A stretch of 64,000 nucleotides of DNA from positions 3,753,770-3,817,769 of the forward strand of contig NC_035439.2 of the NCBI RefSeq assembly GCF_002127325.2, written 5' to 3'. Shown here one piece after another: positions 36,043 through 47,645 of this stretch. The notes beneath the pieces were generated by a model that ran no database searches, was not told the origin of the DNA, and saw nothing but the letters and a program-made list of their open reading frames with translations. This DNA is from Helianthus annuus. Lineage: Eukaryota > Streptophyta > Magnoliopsida > Asterales > Asteraceae. The position numbers were made by a program, and so were the translations under genes. Every line of letters begins with the position of its first letter. Within the stretch, counting starts at the first letter, position 1.

Positions 36043-36517
36043 CGTCGCCAGCAGATCTGATAACAAACATCGTCAACCAGGAAAACCCTAAGGATTAATG
36101 GACGATTAAACAAAAAATTTACCCGTAACACCGATCGTAAAACCGTAGAAGGTTAACCGACGTTTCACCAAGGATTCAGTCGTTGACAAAGACGAATGTG
36201 TGCATGTGTCACCCTTATGAATGCAAAATTATTGGAAAATAGGCCCCCAAAACATACCACTCGAGCGATTACGAGGTGTGTAGTGGGTAAGCGTTCAACC
36301 CACGATTCACACAACGTGATGTCCTCTTTTTATGTCCACAGAGTCGTTGTCATTATCTTGGAAAATATTGAAGCGGAATTGTAAAGAAAATTGAGAGGAA
36401 TTAGATGAGTTAATGAGAGAGTTTGTAAAAAAATTGGAAGAAATGGATTTGTTTATATATGAGATATAATTTATTTTTATTTTTTAAACTTTACCGTTGG
36501 CACACAACAGCTATAAC
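36043..36517 (+). repeat. Third copy of the shared segment
   Basis: Diverged copy of 24847-25331 and 30128-30612, with a few substitutions and small indels. It lacks the LTR that precedes the other two and so may show the state before that insertion. Confidence 0.8.
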
Positions 36518-37079
36518 TAGGGTTGTAAACGAGTTAAACGAACACGAACCAGGTCTTGTTCGTGTTCGTTAATTAAGGAAATAGTGTGTTCACGAACGGT
36601 ACATGAACACTTACCAAACGAGATATATTGTTTGTGTTTGTTCATTAAGGAAATGAATGTGTTCACGAACACAGACAAGCACAAATAAAATAAGCGAAAG
36701 CGTCGAAGACTAGAGCTGGATGGAAGAGGGAGCAACGTTGGAACTTGAGGCACTAATCATAGAAAAGAGGTTTCCTATTTTATTTGTTAGCGCAATAAAA
36801 TAAAATAATAATTAAAGAATATCAAAAATAGATAAAATCAATAAATTTATAAAAATATTTAATGAACAACATAAACAAATGAACATGAACAAACAAAAAT
36901 TAACGAATGTTCACAAACATAACCGAAAGATCTAGACCTTTGTTCGTGTTCGTTCAATCAACTAATCGAACAATTTTTTTATTCATGTCCGTTCATTTAT
37001 TAACCGAACGAATGTAAACGAATTACCCACCGAACGGTTCACGAATGTTCGCTGAACATTCTGTTCATTTACAACCCTA
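36518..37079. mobile_element. hAT-type MITE, complete (562 bp)
   Basis: Terminal inverted repeats TAGGGTTGTAAA and TTTACAACCCTA, flanked by GCTATAAC at 36510-36517 and again at 37080-37087. An 8-bp duplication and TAGGG ends are hAT features. Inside are many GTTCGTTCA/GAACACGAAC inverted motifs. No transposase. Confidence 0.9.
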
Positions 37080-37233
37080 GCTATAACCACGTCCACTCAA
37101 AATGTGTCACATCACCCCACATAACACCTCCACACCGGTGCAAAACTTGCTGCCTCAAGCCCCACGCCGTTAATGGGCCGATATACACCGCATGGAAAGA
37201 CAACCACGTCAAGGTTTTCACACCCACACCGTA

Positions 37234-38178
37234 TCTATACTATATAATAAATGAAACCAATGTGAGAACACATGTCATTCATTGAAGCCATCTATTTTTT
37301 TATAGAGAATTAATATCAATTAAAAGAATTATAAAATTAAATTTAATATAAATTAAAATAATTCGTATAGGAGATAATATAATATTTTAAAATATTATGT
37401 AAATGTTTATTTATTTTATTAAACTAATGTAGTTAATGGTATAACTTTTTTCAAAAATGCTTATAAGGGGTAAATAAAAATATTAATCAATGTTTATTGG
37501 TTCTATACTTTTATTTTCGTGTTCAACTCTCAACTCAAATACGGTAATCGCTACGTTTACGTGACATTTATAAGAACCATCATCTCAATCACCCCATCCA
37601 TCGTATATCGAGTATATCCGTTAGTTTTTTTAAAGATATAAATTTTTATTAGATTCATTCAACCCGTGTAATAAAAGAGGTTTTTATAAATATAACATTT
37701 TTATTTTTTACTATACAAAATTACATTTATGCAACTCGTGTAATACACTGCGTTTTTTAAAATATAACTCTTTTATTATGTAGTATATAAAATTAGATTT
37801 ATTCAGTCTACATAATACATAGGGTTTATAAAAATATAACTTTTTATTGTTTGGTATATAAAATAACATGTGCTTAACCCGTATAACACATGAGTTTCTT
37901 AAAAGTGTAACTTTTTTCATTAATTAATATATAAAATTCAATTTACTTAACCCGTACAATACACGGGATTCTTAAAAATACATTTTTTATTATTTAATAT
38001 ATAAAATTACATTTATTCATTCCATGTAATAAACGAGATTTTTAAATATATATTGTTTTATTATTTGGTATATAAAATTACATTTATTTAACCCGTCTAA
38101 TAAACAAGATTTTTAAAGATATTTTTTTTATTATTCAATATATAAAATTACATTTATTCAACCCGTGTAATAACCTAG
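37234..38178 (+). mobile_element. Non-autonomous Helitron (945 bp)
   Basis: Starts TCTATACTATATAATAAATG after an A and ends CCTAG before a T, as Helitrons do. The 5' end matches that of the element at 60399. Its 3' half is a tandem array. The GC hairpin expected near the 3' end is weak. Confidence 0.75.
37640..38178 (+). repeat. Eight tandem units of about 72 bp at the Helitron 3' end
   Basis: Each unit has an ACCCGTGTAATACACGGG-like palindrome followed by AT-rich sequence with TATAAAATTACATTTATT. Units start near 37659, 37733, 37805, 37877, 37948, 38022, 38091 and 38161. Only the fifth keeps both palindrome arms well. The last runs into the terminal CTAG. Confidence 0.85.
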
Positions 38179-38364
38179 TGTTCCTATAATTTAAATACGT
38201 ATCACTTAATAACAATCTTTCCACATTTGTACGATGCAAAGCAGTTTAGAGCATTGGCGAACCCCCCCCCCCCCAATTTTTCCGAAACCGGGGGGCGGCA
38301 ACGTATATACCTATACGAAAGTACTATTAATAACACTACGCATCAATAATTTCGGGGGGGGGGG
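38179..38364. other. C- and G-run flanks of the solo LTR insertion
   Basis: A run of 14 C (near 38260-38274) and a run of G (38354-38364) flank a block with ACGTATATACCTATA, related to 59535-59660. The G-run is the insertion site of the solo LTR. Confidence 0.6.
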
Positions 38365-39267
38365 TGTCACACCCCAACCGATGGCGGAATCATCGGGGCG
38401 CGACACTGAGCGAAACAGATTGTCCAGAAGTTTCCACAACAACTATTATTACAAATTCAGTTAAATGATACGTCCCATACCGTTTCCCAAACAAATAAAC
38501 AAGTTATCGTAGAAAGCAACTAGGCAAATAAATTCCGTTCCGACAACTTCAAATGATGATGAAGCAGGTCCTAGTAACGCTGGTGAATATGATGATGAAG
38601 TTGCTCCTGGTAATCAGTCGGAGGTCAATTATTATTACAGACAATTGTTTATTATTTCTAGACTCCCTAGCCTCGATTTCATCACCACGCGCCTAAGCAT
38701 CCTAGCAACTTAAGCACCTGTCACATACGTTAAAATAAAGTCAATACATAAAATGTAAAGGTGAGCACACAAGTTTGATAATAGCATATAGAGTTCGAAT
38801 AGTTTACGCATAACCAGGCACGTACACAGAGGAAAACGATGCATGTTAATTATCGACATGGGACCATCGATACCAACGACTGCGGGTTGACCGTCCGAGA
38901 CGGTTCGCAATACATGATTACCACCGTAATCCATGCAAGTAATTGTCCTTAACAACCCCCGTGTGAACGGGTGCTGAGTCCAAACTATAGTACTATGTTG
39001 CTAAGGCAGGTAGATAGCATTCCACGTGTAAACATAATAAACAGCATTCATTTAGTCAAGTAACACATGCAAATGGTCAGCGTTCAAATAGTTTGTGTTT
39101 GATTGTGATTTGATAGGTAACGTATGTAACACCCAAAAGTGCTAAAAACAAAAAGGGATCGAGTATACTCACAGTGATTGATTGTGGATTGAAGGGAGCG
39201 CTGAGAGTAGGATTAGCCTGAATAGTTTGATAGCATAACAATAAGTAACGCAGAAAAGTAAACGAGT

Positions 39268-39870
39268 GTGGATGGATCGAATGGGCTGGTCGATCGAACG
39301 GCAGGTTCGATCGAACGGGCTGTTCGGTCGGCTGGTATGTCCGGTTGGACAGTCCTGTTCGATCGGCCGGTAGGCTCGATCGGCTGGGCCATTCGAGTGG
39401 ATTGTTTCTTCCTCTGGTGTGTTTGTGTTTGAGGATTTGAACTTTTGAAGTTTTCGTTGCAGCATTTGAGAACACTGAAGTGTTCCTACCTTTCAAGTCG
39501 ATCGATCGAACGGTTCGTTCGATCGGCTAGCTCACTCGATCGGCTAGCTCACTCAATCGGCTAGGGACTTCAAAATTAGTCCTCAACTGAATGTCACTCG
39601 ATCGAACAGTCTGTTCGATCGGCTGGCATTCCCTACTACGAACGAGTTGTGAAAATGGTTAAGTGTTGAAGCATAGTATCTCATGATCCGAACAGTAATG
39701 TTCACCAATCGAGTGACATATTCGATCGAACACTACTTCGTCAATACTATACCTCAAAAGTTTGGAAAAGTGAGACTCCATGTGCTAGCCGATCGGCTGG
39801 CCCGGTCGATCGGCTGGTGTGTCCGATCGGCTGGGTTGTTCGATCAGCCTAGTCGTTCGGCCAGCAAGTC
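39268..39870. repeat. GATCGGCTGG / CGATCGAAC motif clusters
   Basis: Many copies of CGATCGGCTGG and TCGATCGAACGG with the CGATCG palindrome at the core, in three bursts (39268-39400, 39500-39630, 39780-39860). A further cluster is at 40566-40675, upstream of the TATA box in LTR orientation. Confidence 0.85.
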
Positions 39871-40535
39871 TGACCTGGTCGGCCTTTCGTCTAACACTTG
39901 GTCGTCTGGTTACTTGTCATTATATCGAGGTAGTTTGATAACGAGTTGAACTATGATACCTTCGTTCTTACCCGTCTCTCCGGCTCAGACAGGAATCACC
40001 CAAGTCCGGCCGGTGAACGGTTCGGAACGTTGGTTTAGAGTCTAACCCAAAATCGGTGAACCTTGTATATAGAATCCGAATCTTGAACCTTTTAACTTGT
40101 TAGAATGATTAGTTAGCCGGTTCAAGCTCCGTTTCTAGCGGTTTGAAGGCATTGAGTGTAAAAGAGTTGAAAGAAAGTTGGGATTCCTTCTTTCAATCCT
40201 TCACAACTTGTGGATGTTTAAATCTTTGATAGATCTTAACTTGTTTATGTGGAAATCGGTTAGATCTAAGCTAATCATAGTCGAATGAGGCCAAAACATG
40301 ATGTTCTTCAAGAACACCATGATGACATCACCCAAGAACACTTAGATCTTGGTGATTTCACGGTTAGAATCCAAGTTTTGAAAGATAGAAAGGTGTAGAA
40401 TCAAGTAATGATCAAAAACGTACAAGGATTAAGGTGGAAACTTACCGGGATTGAGAGAAATCTGAGAAAAAGATGAAGAATAGGAGCTGGTCGGTCAGAA
40501 CTTTCCAAAAGTGGAAATGAAGACAAGGACAGCCC

Positions 40536-40543
40536 TATTTATA
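40536..40543 (-). promoter_or_regulatory. TATA box of the solo LTR
   Basis: TATAAATA on the - strand, facing away from the gene at 42197. The GATCGG cluster 40566-40675 is directly upstream. Confidence 0.5.
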
Positions 40544-41222
40544 GGCTTCCAAAAGAGGAAAGTGGCAGCCGATCGGCCAGGAGCTCCGATCGAGTGGGCT
40601 GCTCGATCGGCTGACAAGATGCGAGCCGATCGGCTGGCCTGTCCGATCAGGATGCTTCCTGTTCGATCCGCGACACACTTTGAGTATTTTGCGACGATTT
40701 TCGACGTTTCGATTTCGATAGACGCTGATACGAATACGACAGGGTTCCTAGTCAAATTACTTTTAATCCCAACCACTATATCTAACATACAATCTTCTAT
40801 AAGTCACGTTTCGATGTCGGTTTCGATTGAGTTCGATTGCCTTTCGAGTTTCGATTCGATTTTCAATTGATTTGCTTGAATACCACACCAAACGTAAAGT
40901 AAACACGCACAAGTAACACATAAGGCACACACACACGTATAACAATACCACAATTCGCATAATTCGAGTCTCGAGTTCGATGATTGTTAGATCGGTTTGA
41001 TTATTGATTAGTTAACTTTATCGCATTGTTACTTCCTATCATTCACGGTCGTAGATCGGTTCGCGTTAAAACACATTCGATTACTTCGATTCTTGCTGAT
41101 TACAACACTTACTCCACATAATACAACTAAAACACAAAATCGACTATTTACAGTCAAAGGGAAGTCAAAGTTGACTTGGACTTTAACTTTGACTTTGACA
41201 TTCGAAAACACGGGGTGTTACA

Positions 41223-42196
41223 GGGGGGGCTCGGGGTAGCCTAAGTTGCGCCTTTAGAGTATGGGGTATGGGGAGGGGGTTGGGGCGTGGGTTGGGTACA
41301 AACGCCCAAGTCACCACCTCGGGTGGGCTTAGGTTTCGGTGTGGCCCCTTGGGCGGGGGTTTCAGTCCGGGCGTTGGGCGGGCCTAGCGGTCTTCCGTGG
41401 CCGGCTCTCATTGGCTGGGTTAGCTAGGCTATAGGTGGCTAGGATTTAAATTTTAAAAACAACCGTTTGGCCAAGCAAAACCCATACCCCAACTACTATA
41501 ACACGTGGCCAACCCACGCGGGCTAGCCACGCCCCGCCATACCGACCCAACATGCAATCAACCAGCGGTGCTTCTCGAAATCCACGTGTCAACCCATATC
41601 CCAAATCTCTACCCCACCATACCCCACAATCTTACAACACAAAAGAATTATTAATTTCAACACAACAAACCTATAAAATATCAAAGGACTTGAACTAAAC
41701 GAAAAGTACAAAGGGTACTTCTTAGAGGATCAAACCTCCCTGATCCAACACTTATTTTTAAATCACAAAAAAAATCAAAACACAAAACCATGTAAAACTC
41801 ACCAGCTGTCACCTAACCCAATCACAGACCAATCAAATTCACCGATCTTACCACGAGTGACATCAACCCAGCCACTCACAACCAACCACGTGGCAAAGAC
41901 TAAAAGCCGATTACTCACTCCAGTAAGCAAAACCCAAGGACTAAAACCACCACTTCCATAAACCACAAGGACTAAAACAGTAAAATCACGTGCAAAAAGC
42001 GTGGTGCTATTTGAATCACAAATCTGAAAGATATCAAATCCTCTTTCTTCTGAAACCCTTTTGTGGCGGCTGAAACTGAAACCCCTTTTGTTCTATCGTT
42101 TTCTTAGGGTTTCTATTTATCCCCTTTCATAAACCCTAGATTTGCAGGGTTTTAGCTTCCTTTTGGTCAAGATCTATCCGTTTATCAGCTCTAATC
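41223..42196 (+). promoter_or_regulatory. Upstream region and 5' leader of the first ECT2-like gene
   Basis: The left part (41240-41640) is GC-rich with opposed GGGTATGGGG and CCCCACCATACCCC stretches, perhaps an old foldback. A TATAAAATAT lies at 41671. From about 42000 the sequence is pyrimidine-rich with AGGGTTT/AAACCCTAG blocks, typical of plant 5' leaders. No transcription start can be fixed from sequence. Confidence 0.45.
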
Positions 42197-45100
42197 ATGG
42201 CCGCCGTTGCTCCTGTTGCAGATCGTATCCTTTTGTTCGCTAATTGTTTGTTAATTTGTTAATTGATGTGTTGTGATTCGAGTTTGTTGATTTTTTGAGG
42301 ATTTTGAATGGTGAATTTGCTGGATCTGAGTGATGTGCTGGTGTTTGACTGATGAGTGATGGTTTTAATATTTTATTATTAGAATTTGTTACTGGTGATT
42401 TGAAAATTTATTTTAGTTTAGGTGTTTGATCTCTCCATGCTTTTGTTGGATTTTGAATTGGTTAATTGTAAATAATTTGAAAATTAGGGTTAGATTAGAA
42501 GTTTGATTTGATTATGTACGTTAGATTTTTATAATTATATAACTGTGTTTGTTTTGTGTTACATGAATTTGAAGTTAGTATTTGTCACAATTATGCTGAG
42601 ATTTATATATGTTCATATACTTTTAGACTAAGTATTTGATTTTATCTTGCAGTCTTTGTTCTATGCTTTTTTTTTTTTTTTTGGATTTTGATTAGGATAA
42701 TTGTGAACTTCTACTTGAAAGTTAGGTCTTTATGATAGTTTATGTTGTTTAATTGAATTTTGAATCTTAATATTATTGGATTTGAGTCATGTGCTGTGAT
42801 GGTGTTAGTTTACTTTAGTATTTTATACTAAGTTTTTTATTGGGGAAATTGGAATATGATAATGGTTGTTTGAAATTTATCTACTTTTAGTTTTATGTTT
42901 TTGATTTAATTTTGCTGTTATCTTTCTATGTTCTGTTGGACTTGATTTAGATAATTGTAAATTTTTTCAAAAACTTGGGGTCTAGAAGTTTGATTTTATT
43001 ATATACGTTAGATTTTTTATCCTGATATAACTGTATTGGTTGTGTGTGACATGAGATTTAAGTTAGTATTTGTAGTATTTATACTGAGATTTTAGCATGA
43101 TCTTTTGAGTGGATAAGAAGTTTTTTTTATACATGCTTTATTCGGTTTTATATTTTTGGGAAATTGGCCTATAATAATCCCACCTAGACCTTATTGGCCA
43201 TTAACAATCCCACCTCAGAATATTCCCCCCACCAGTCCCACCTTTCACCTATTTTTCCTACAATGGTCCCCCGTTAAAAAAAAGTTAACGGAGTTAAGCT
43301 TTTTTTCAAATTACAAACAAATTTTTTAGGGCTTTTGATTAGAACGACGATACGAGTCCGTTGATGTAAAACTTGTCTTGAAACGGTGCTCCAAATGATG
43401 AAAACGACGCTTTAATTCGGGTGTTTAAATTTCCAATTAACCAAAATCAAGTCACTTGGAGCACCATTTCGAAGTAAGTTTTACATCAATGGACTCGTAT
43501 CATCGTTCTGATCAAAATCCCTAAAAAATCTGTTTGTAATTTGGAAAAAAGCTTAACTCCGTTAAGTTTTTTTAACGGGGGACCATTGTAGGAAAAATAG
43601 GTGAAAGGTGGGACTGGTGGGGGGAATATTCTGAGGTGGGATTATTAATGGCCAATAAGGTCTAGGTGGGATTATTACAGGCCAATTCCCCTATATTTTT
43701 CGACTGATGAGTGATGTTAATAATTTTTTATTGTTGGAACATGTTTATGGTGATTTGAAATTGGTTTACTTATGGCTTAAGTGTTTGATTTTGATTTGGT
43801 TAATTACTAAATTGTCAACTTTTTTTTAAAAGTTAGGGTTTAGAATTTTGATTTGATTATATATGGAGTCTTCATCTTGATTTACTGTGTAGTTATTGGT
43901 TAACCAAATTAATGTTGAAAGAAGTGGAATTCCTTTACTTTTTCTGCTACAGAAACTGTTGATTTGCTCAAGAATCTATCATTGGATACTCAACCAAAGG
44001 CATTGGAAATTCCTGAGCCCACTAAGAAGGTGAGTCATAAGGTTTATGTAACAGTATTCTATGCTGTTGTCTTTATTAATGTTTTGTTATTAGCTAATAT
44101 TTTTAGAGGCATATTATAATGTTATGTGGTTATTATGTAGCCTTCGGTTGATACCACCGGTGCCGTGAATGGGGTTAACCAGCCTTTGGATAGGTCTGTC
44201 ACCCCCTTGATACCAGATTTCATGGATCCAACTGTGGCATATTTTCCCAATGGTTATTATTATGGAGGTAACAGTTATTACAAGGCTACAAGCTTGCTAC
44301 TTTATGCTTGTATTTTGTTTTGGTTGTTATTTATTATGGGCATCTTGTTTTAGGTTACGATGGGACCGCCAATGATTGGGATAACTACTCGAGATATGTG
44401 AATCCTGATGGAGTTGATATGGCTCATGTAAGATTTTGTTTCACTTGTTTTGATGTTGTAAATAGTTGATAGTTTTTATTTATGATAACAATTGGTTGTG
44501 ATTTTTTACAGGGAGTATACGGGGATATGTATCATGGCTATGGTTATGCACCATACGGTCCTTATTCACCTGCTGGTTCACCTTTGCCGACAGTTGGTCA
44601 TGATGGTCAGCTCTACGGGGCTCAACCTTTTCAATACCCTAACCCTTATTTCCCACCGATGACTCCAACCAGTGGACCCTACACGTCGGCCGTAATCCCT
44701 CCCAAAGGTGTGAATGCACCGTCTGCAACTGCTGACCAAACACCTTTGACAGTAGACTCTACTAATGGTGTCAAGGGTACCACTGGGTCGGCTCCGGTGA
44801 AACCAGCAGCGTATCAGAATTCAATCTTTAATGGGTCGTACAAAAAGGGTGCACAAAACGGTTTTCAGGATCCAAGATACGGTTTTGATGGGGTCCACTC
44901 TCCAATCCCTTGGTTGGATGCCCCGTTGTTATCCGATGGACAAGCAAGAAACAATTCCAATATTGCCCCTGTTACCAATGGGAATGGCATTGCTTCAAGA
45001 AATCAAAACTACAATCCACATATCATGGTATGCAGATCTTTTGATTTTCTAATTAATTTAATCAAATTTCTAAGAATATCATTATTTGTTAAAATTAAAA

Positions 45101-46549
45101 TGTTTGAAATTTGTGATTGTTACTTTATTTGCAGACTCCGAGACCCGTGTCGGGTGTCAACACAGCAAGTGGATACATGAACCAAATGTATCCAAACAAA
45201 CTATACAGCCAGTACGGAAGTAATTATCGTTCTGGTTACGGGTATGGTGCAAACGGGTATGATTACCAAAGTAACGGGCGTGGTTGGTTGGCAACAGATA
45301 ACAAGTACAAGCCTAGAGGACGAGTCAACGGTTTTTACTTCTACAACAATGAAAACGGTGATGGTTTAAACGAGCTAAACCGTGGACCTAGGACCCGATC
45401 TGTCAAGAACCAAAAGGTTTTGACCCCGATCACTTTGGCAGTTAAGGGTCAAAACTTGACAACCCCTTCCGAAGGTGTTAAAAAGGAGCCTGAGGTTATC
45501 GAGAAGGCAAGTTCAACCCCAAACCGTGAGCAATACAATCACCCTGATTTTCCCGTCACTTATGAAGATGCGAAATTCTTTGTGATTAAATCATACAGCG
45601 AGGATGATGTTCATAAAAGCGTAAAGTACAATGTTTGGGCCAGTACACAAAACGGCAACAAGAAACTTGATGCTGCTTATCAAGAGGCTCAACAGAAGCC
45701 TGGATCTTGCCCGGTTTTTCTTTTCTTTTCGGTAAGCATTTTGCCATTGCTTGACTTGGACTTTGTTCATCTACTGTCTAATGTTAATGTCTCACTGAGT
45801 CACTGTATAATTGTATAATGTTTTTTAGGTCAATACAAGTGGACAATTCGTTGGTGTTGCTGAGATGGTCGGCCCTGTCGATTTTAACAAAAGTTTAGAA
45901 TACTGGCAACAAGATAAATGGATTGGTTGTTTTCCTGTCAAGTGGCATATTGTTAAGGATTTGCCAAACAGTTTGTTGAAGCACATTACTCTTGAAAACA
46001 ATGAGAATAAGCCTGTTACCAATAGCAGGGACACTCAAGAGGTACTTTTTCGTTAATAGGTCTTGTTTTGATAATTTAATTATTTACAACTTTAATCTCA
46101 CAGTTTAATTATTTACAATTTGTTTAGGTGAAGTTAGAACAAGGATTGCAAGTGTTGAAAATCTTTAAAGAGGAGTCTAGCAAGCAATGCATCCTAGACG
46201 ATTTTGATTTCTATGAAGATCGCCAACGAAGAATTCAAGAAAAGAAAGCAAAACAGCAGCAGTTTCAGAAACAGGTTTGTTCAAGTGTTCAACTGTTCAA
46301 TCATTGCATTTTGATATTATATTCATTCTTCAAGTAAATTTTATAAAGTATTGATTTTTACTTTTGTTTTTTCTTATTCAGATGTGGGAAGGAAAACCGA
46401 AAGAGGGAATTAAAGTCGAGAATTTAGCACCAAAATCATCTGAAACTCCTCAAGAAACCGTGAAGGAAGCTGGTTCTGTTCATATAAATGGAGATGTGAA
46501 ACCTGCTGCAGAGAAGGATATTATGGCTAATGGTGTTGCAAACGCTTAG
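42197..46549 (+). CDS. ECT2-like: YTH-domain m6A reader, ECT2-like (gene A)
   Basis: Nine coding exons, all with GT-AG introns: 42197-42224, 43953-44029, 44141-44267, 44354-44427, 44512-45027, 45135-45731, 45829-46041, 46128-46274, 46382-46549. Together 1947 nt, 648 residues, phases consistent throughout. The N-terminus [15 protein letters not shown] is typical of ECT2-type proteins. Residues 78-410 are disordered, rich in Tyr, Gly, Pro and Asn ([21 protein letters not shown]), with NELNRGPR before the domain. The YTH domain spans about 420-580. Its aromatic cage tryptophans are W442 (NVWAS), W499 and W504 (EYWQQDKW), so N6-methyladenosine binding is expected. Such proteins bind m6A-marked mRNA in the cytoplasm and affect mRNA fate and organ growth. 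The start has no in-frame alternative in exon 1. A MULE-type MITE sits in intron 1. No defects seen. Confidence 0.95.
42225..43952 (+). other. Intron 1 of gene A (1728 bp)
   Basis: A long first intron with GT (42225) and TCTGCTACAG acceptor. It contains a MITE (43158-43691) and three diverged copies of a block starting TAGAAGTTTGATTT (near 42495, 42985 and 43840), so it grew partly by internal duplication. Confidence 0.85.
43158..43691. mobile_element. Mutator-type foldback MITE in intron 1 (534 bp)
   Basis: Arms of about 190 bp starting GGGAAATTGGCCT are inverted copies of each other. TATATTTTT (9 bp) lies on both sides, at 43149-43157 and 43692-43700. A 9-bp duplication and long arms fit Mutator-like elements. 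No transposase. Confidence 0.92.
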
Positions 46550-47079
46550 ATTTAGTATCTGCAACGGTGGCATTTCGGCGGATGGAGTTTGAAATATGCA
46601 GTTGTTGATGATCGGTCTTGGAACAAGATCCGTCTTTCGAAATGTACACAGAGGTTGTTAGGGGGTTTCAGTGGGCATATGTAAAATAGGAGGATCCAGA
46701 TTTGAAAATCTTGTGGGTGGATGGATTGGATGCCTCTTTTCTTTATAGTTTTCAGCTTCTAACAGGGTTTGGGTTTTAGGTTTTTTATTGAATCTTTTTT
46801 TTTTTTGTTTCGTCTCAGTTTATTTGTTCATCACTTCTTGTGGCCTTTAATATTATGTTTTCTTTATCATATAGTAAAGTAGCATGATCTAGCTTTGTTG
46901 TTCTATAGAAAAAAGGTACACAGGATATATAGTATGTCATTTGTGGTCTCCTAAAACAAATGCAAAAAGATTGAATAGTTTTGAGGTTAAGTTTTTAGAA
47001 TAAAAATAGTCACAGTAACGTTTGCATTGTGACTGTTAACATAGAAGATTTTGATTTATGTGTGTGAACATACAGCTGC
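46550..47079 (+). other. 3' flank of gene A
   Basis: Probable 3' UTR over about the first 300 bases. AATAAA-like signals are not sharp. Nothing else recognised. Confidence 0.5.
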
Positions 47080-47082
47080 CTA

Positions 47083-47409
47083 AAAAAACAACCACCACCA
47101 TACCCAGTATATCCCACAAATAGCAGAACTATTCATAGGGTCTGGGGGAGGTGGGATGTAGGCAAACCTTTTCTCTATCCTACAAATAGAGAGGCTGCTT
47201 CCTGAGAGACCCCCGGCTCCAAAACAACCAACAGGTAGATATATGAAAGATAGATAAGTAAATAGCGTAGCAGTAGTCAGATAGAACAATAGCATGCACA
47301 CATAGGCATAGATACAAGAAAATCATCATATGTTGACCTACCTAAAGTGTAAAAGAAAAGTAACACCCCTTCCCAAGGCAAAGCCAAGGCACGTCTATAC
47401 CCTCACTTA
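47083..47409 (-). mobile_element. 3' tail of an RTE-type LINE
   Basis: On the - strand the tail carries a GTCTCTCAGGAAGCAGCCTC block, a purine-rich block at 47137-47156 and an end in GGTGGTGGTTGTTT. This is the widely shared tail of plant RTE LINEs and of SINEs that copy it. The coding remnant just upstream favours the LINE. Confidence 0.7.
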
Positions 47410-47640
47410 CAGGTCCTTAACCTTAATCCTACGTCTCCACGAACTCCTATCCTAAACCATGTCCTCAGAGAGGTGCAACTCTACTAAATCTTTCCTAAGT
47501 CTTTCATCCCAAGTCAACTTGGGCCTGCCTCTACCCCTCCTTCCTTCCACTGTTATGGTTTCCACTGCTCTAACTGGTTCTGTTAACTGCCTCCTCTTCA
47601 CATGCCCAAAGCTAATAACGGCATAACATGGTTTTGCCAT
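47410..47640 (-). pseudogene. C-terminus of a LINE reverse transcriptase (5' truncated)
   Basis: The frame gives FGHVKRRQLTEPVRAVE, then GRRGRGRPKLTWDERL and LHLSEDMV, the typical last stretch of plant LINE reverse transcriptases. A TAG at 47452-47454 follows EDMV and interrupts the continuation DRSSWRRRI. Nothing of the RT palm remains, so this is a dead, 5' truncated copy. Confidence 0.8.
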
Positions 47641-47645
47641 ACTAC

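Larger units (their letters stand above)
38365..41222 (-). repeat. Solo LTR of a chromovirus-like family (2858 bp)
   Basis: On the - strand it starts TGTAACACCCCG and ends CATCGGTTGGGGTGTGACA, matching the end pattern of the LTRs at 28174 and 33455. G-runs on both sides fit a GGGGG duplication. No primer site, gag or pol lies beside it. It carries a TATA box at 40536-40543 and clusters of CGATCGGCTGG motifs. Its edge is 975 bp from the start codon of the next gene. Confidence 0.85.

Noticed and set aside
37640..38178. CRISPR-like array
   Set aside because: Units of about 72 bp differ throughout, with no unique spacers; it is a minisatellite in a plant Helitron.
39077..39496. 139-residue frame in the solo LTR on -
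   Set aside because: Its content comes from the GATCGG repeats; no homology and inside an LTR.
40511..40870. 119-residue frame in the solo LTR on +
   Set aside because: Runs against LTR orientation through a TATA box and repeats; no domain.
47083..47250. A separate SINE
   Set aside because: The tail is shared by SINEs and RTE LINEs, but LINE coding sequence lies directly upstream on the same strand, so one LINE copy explains both.
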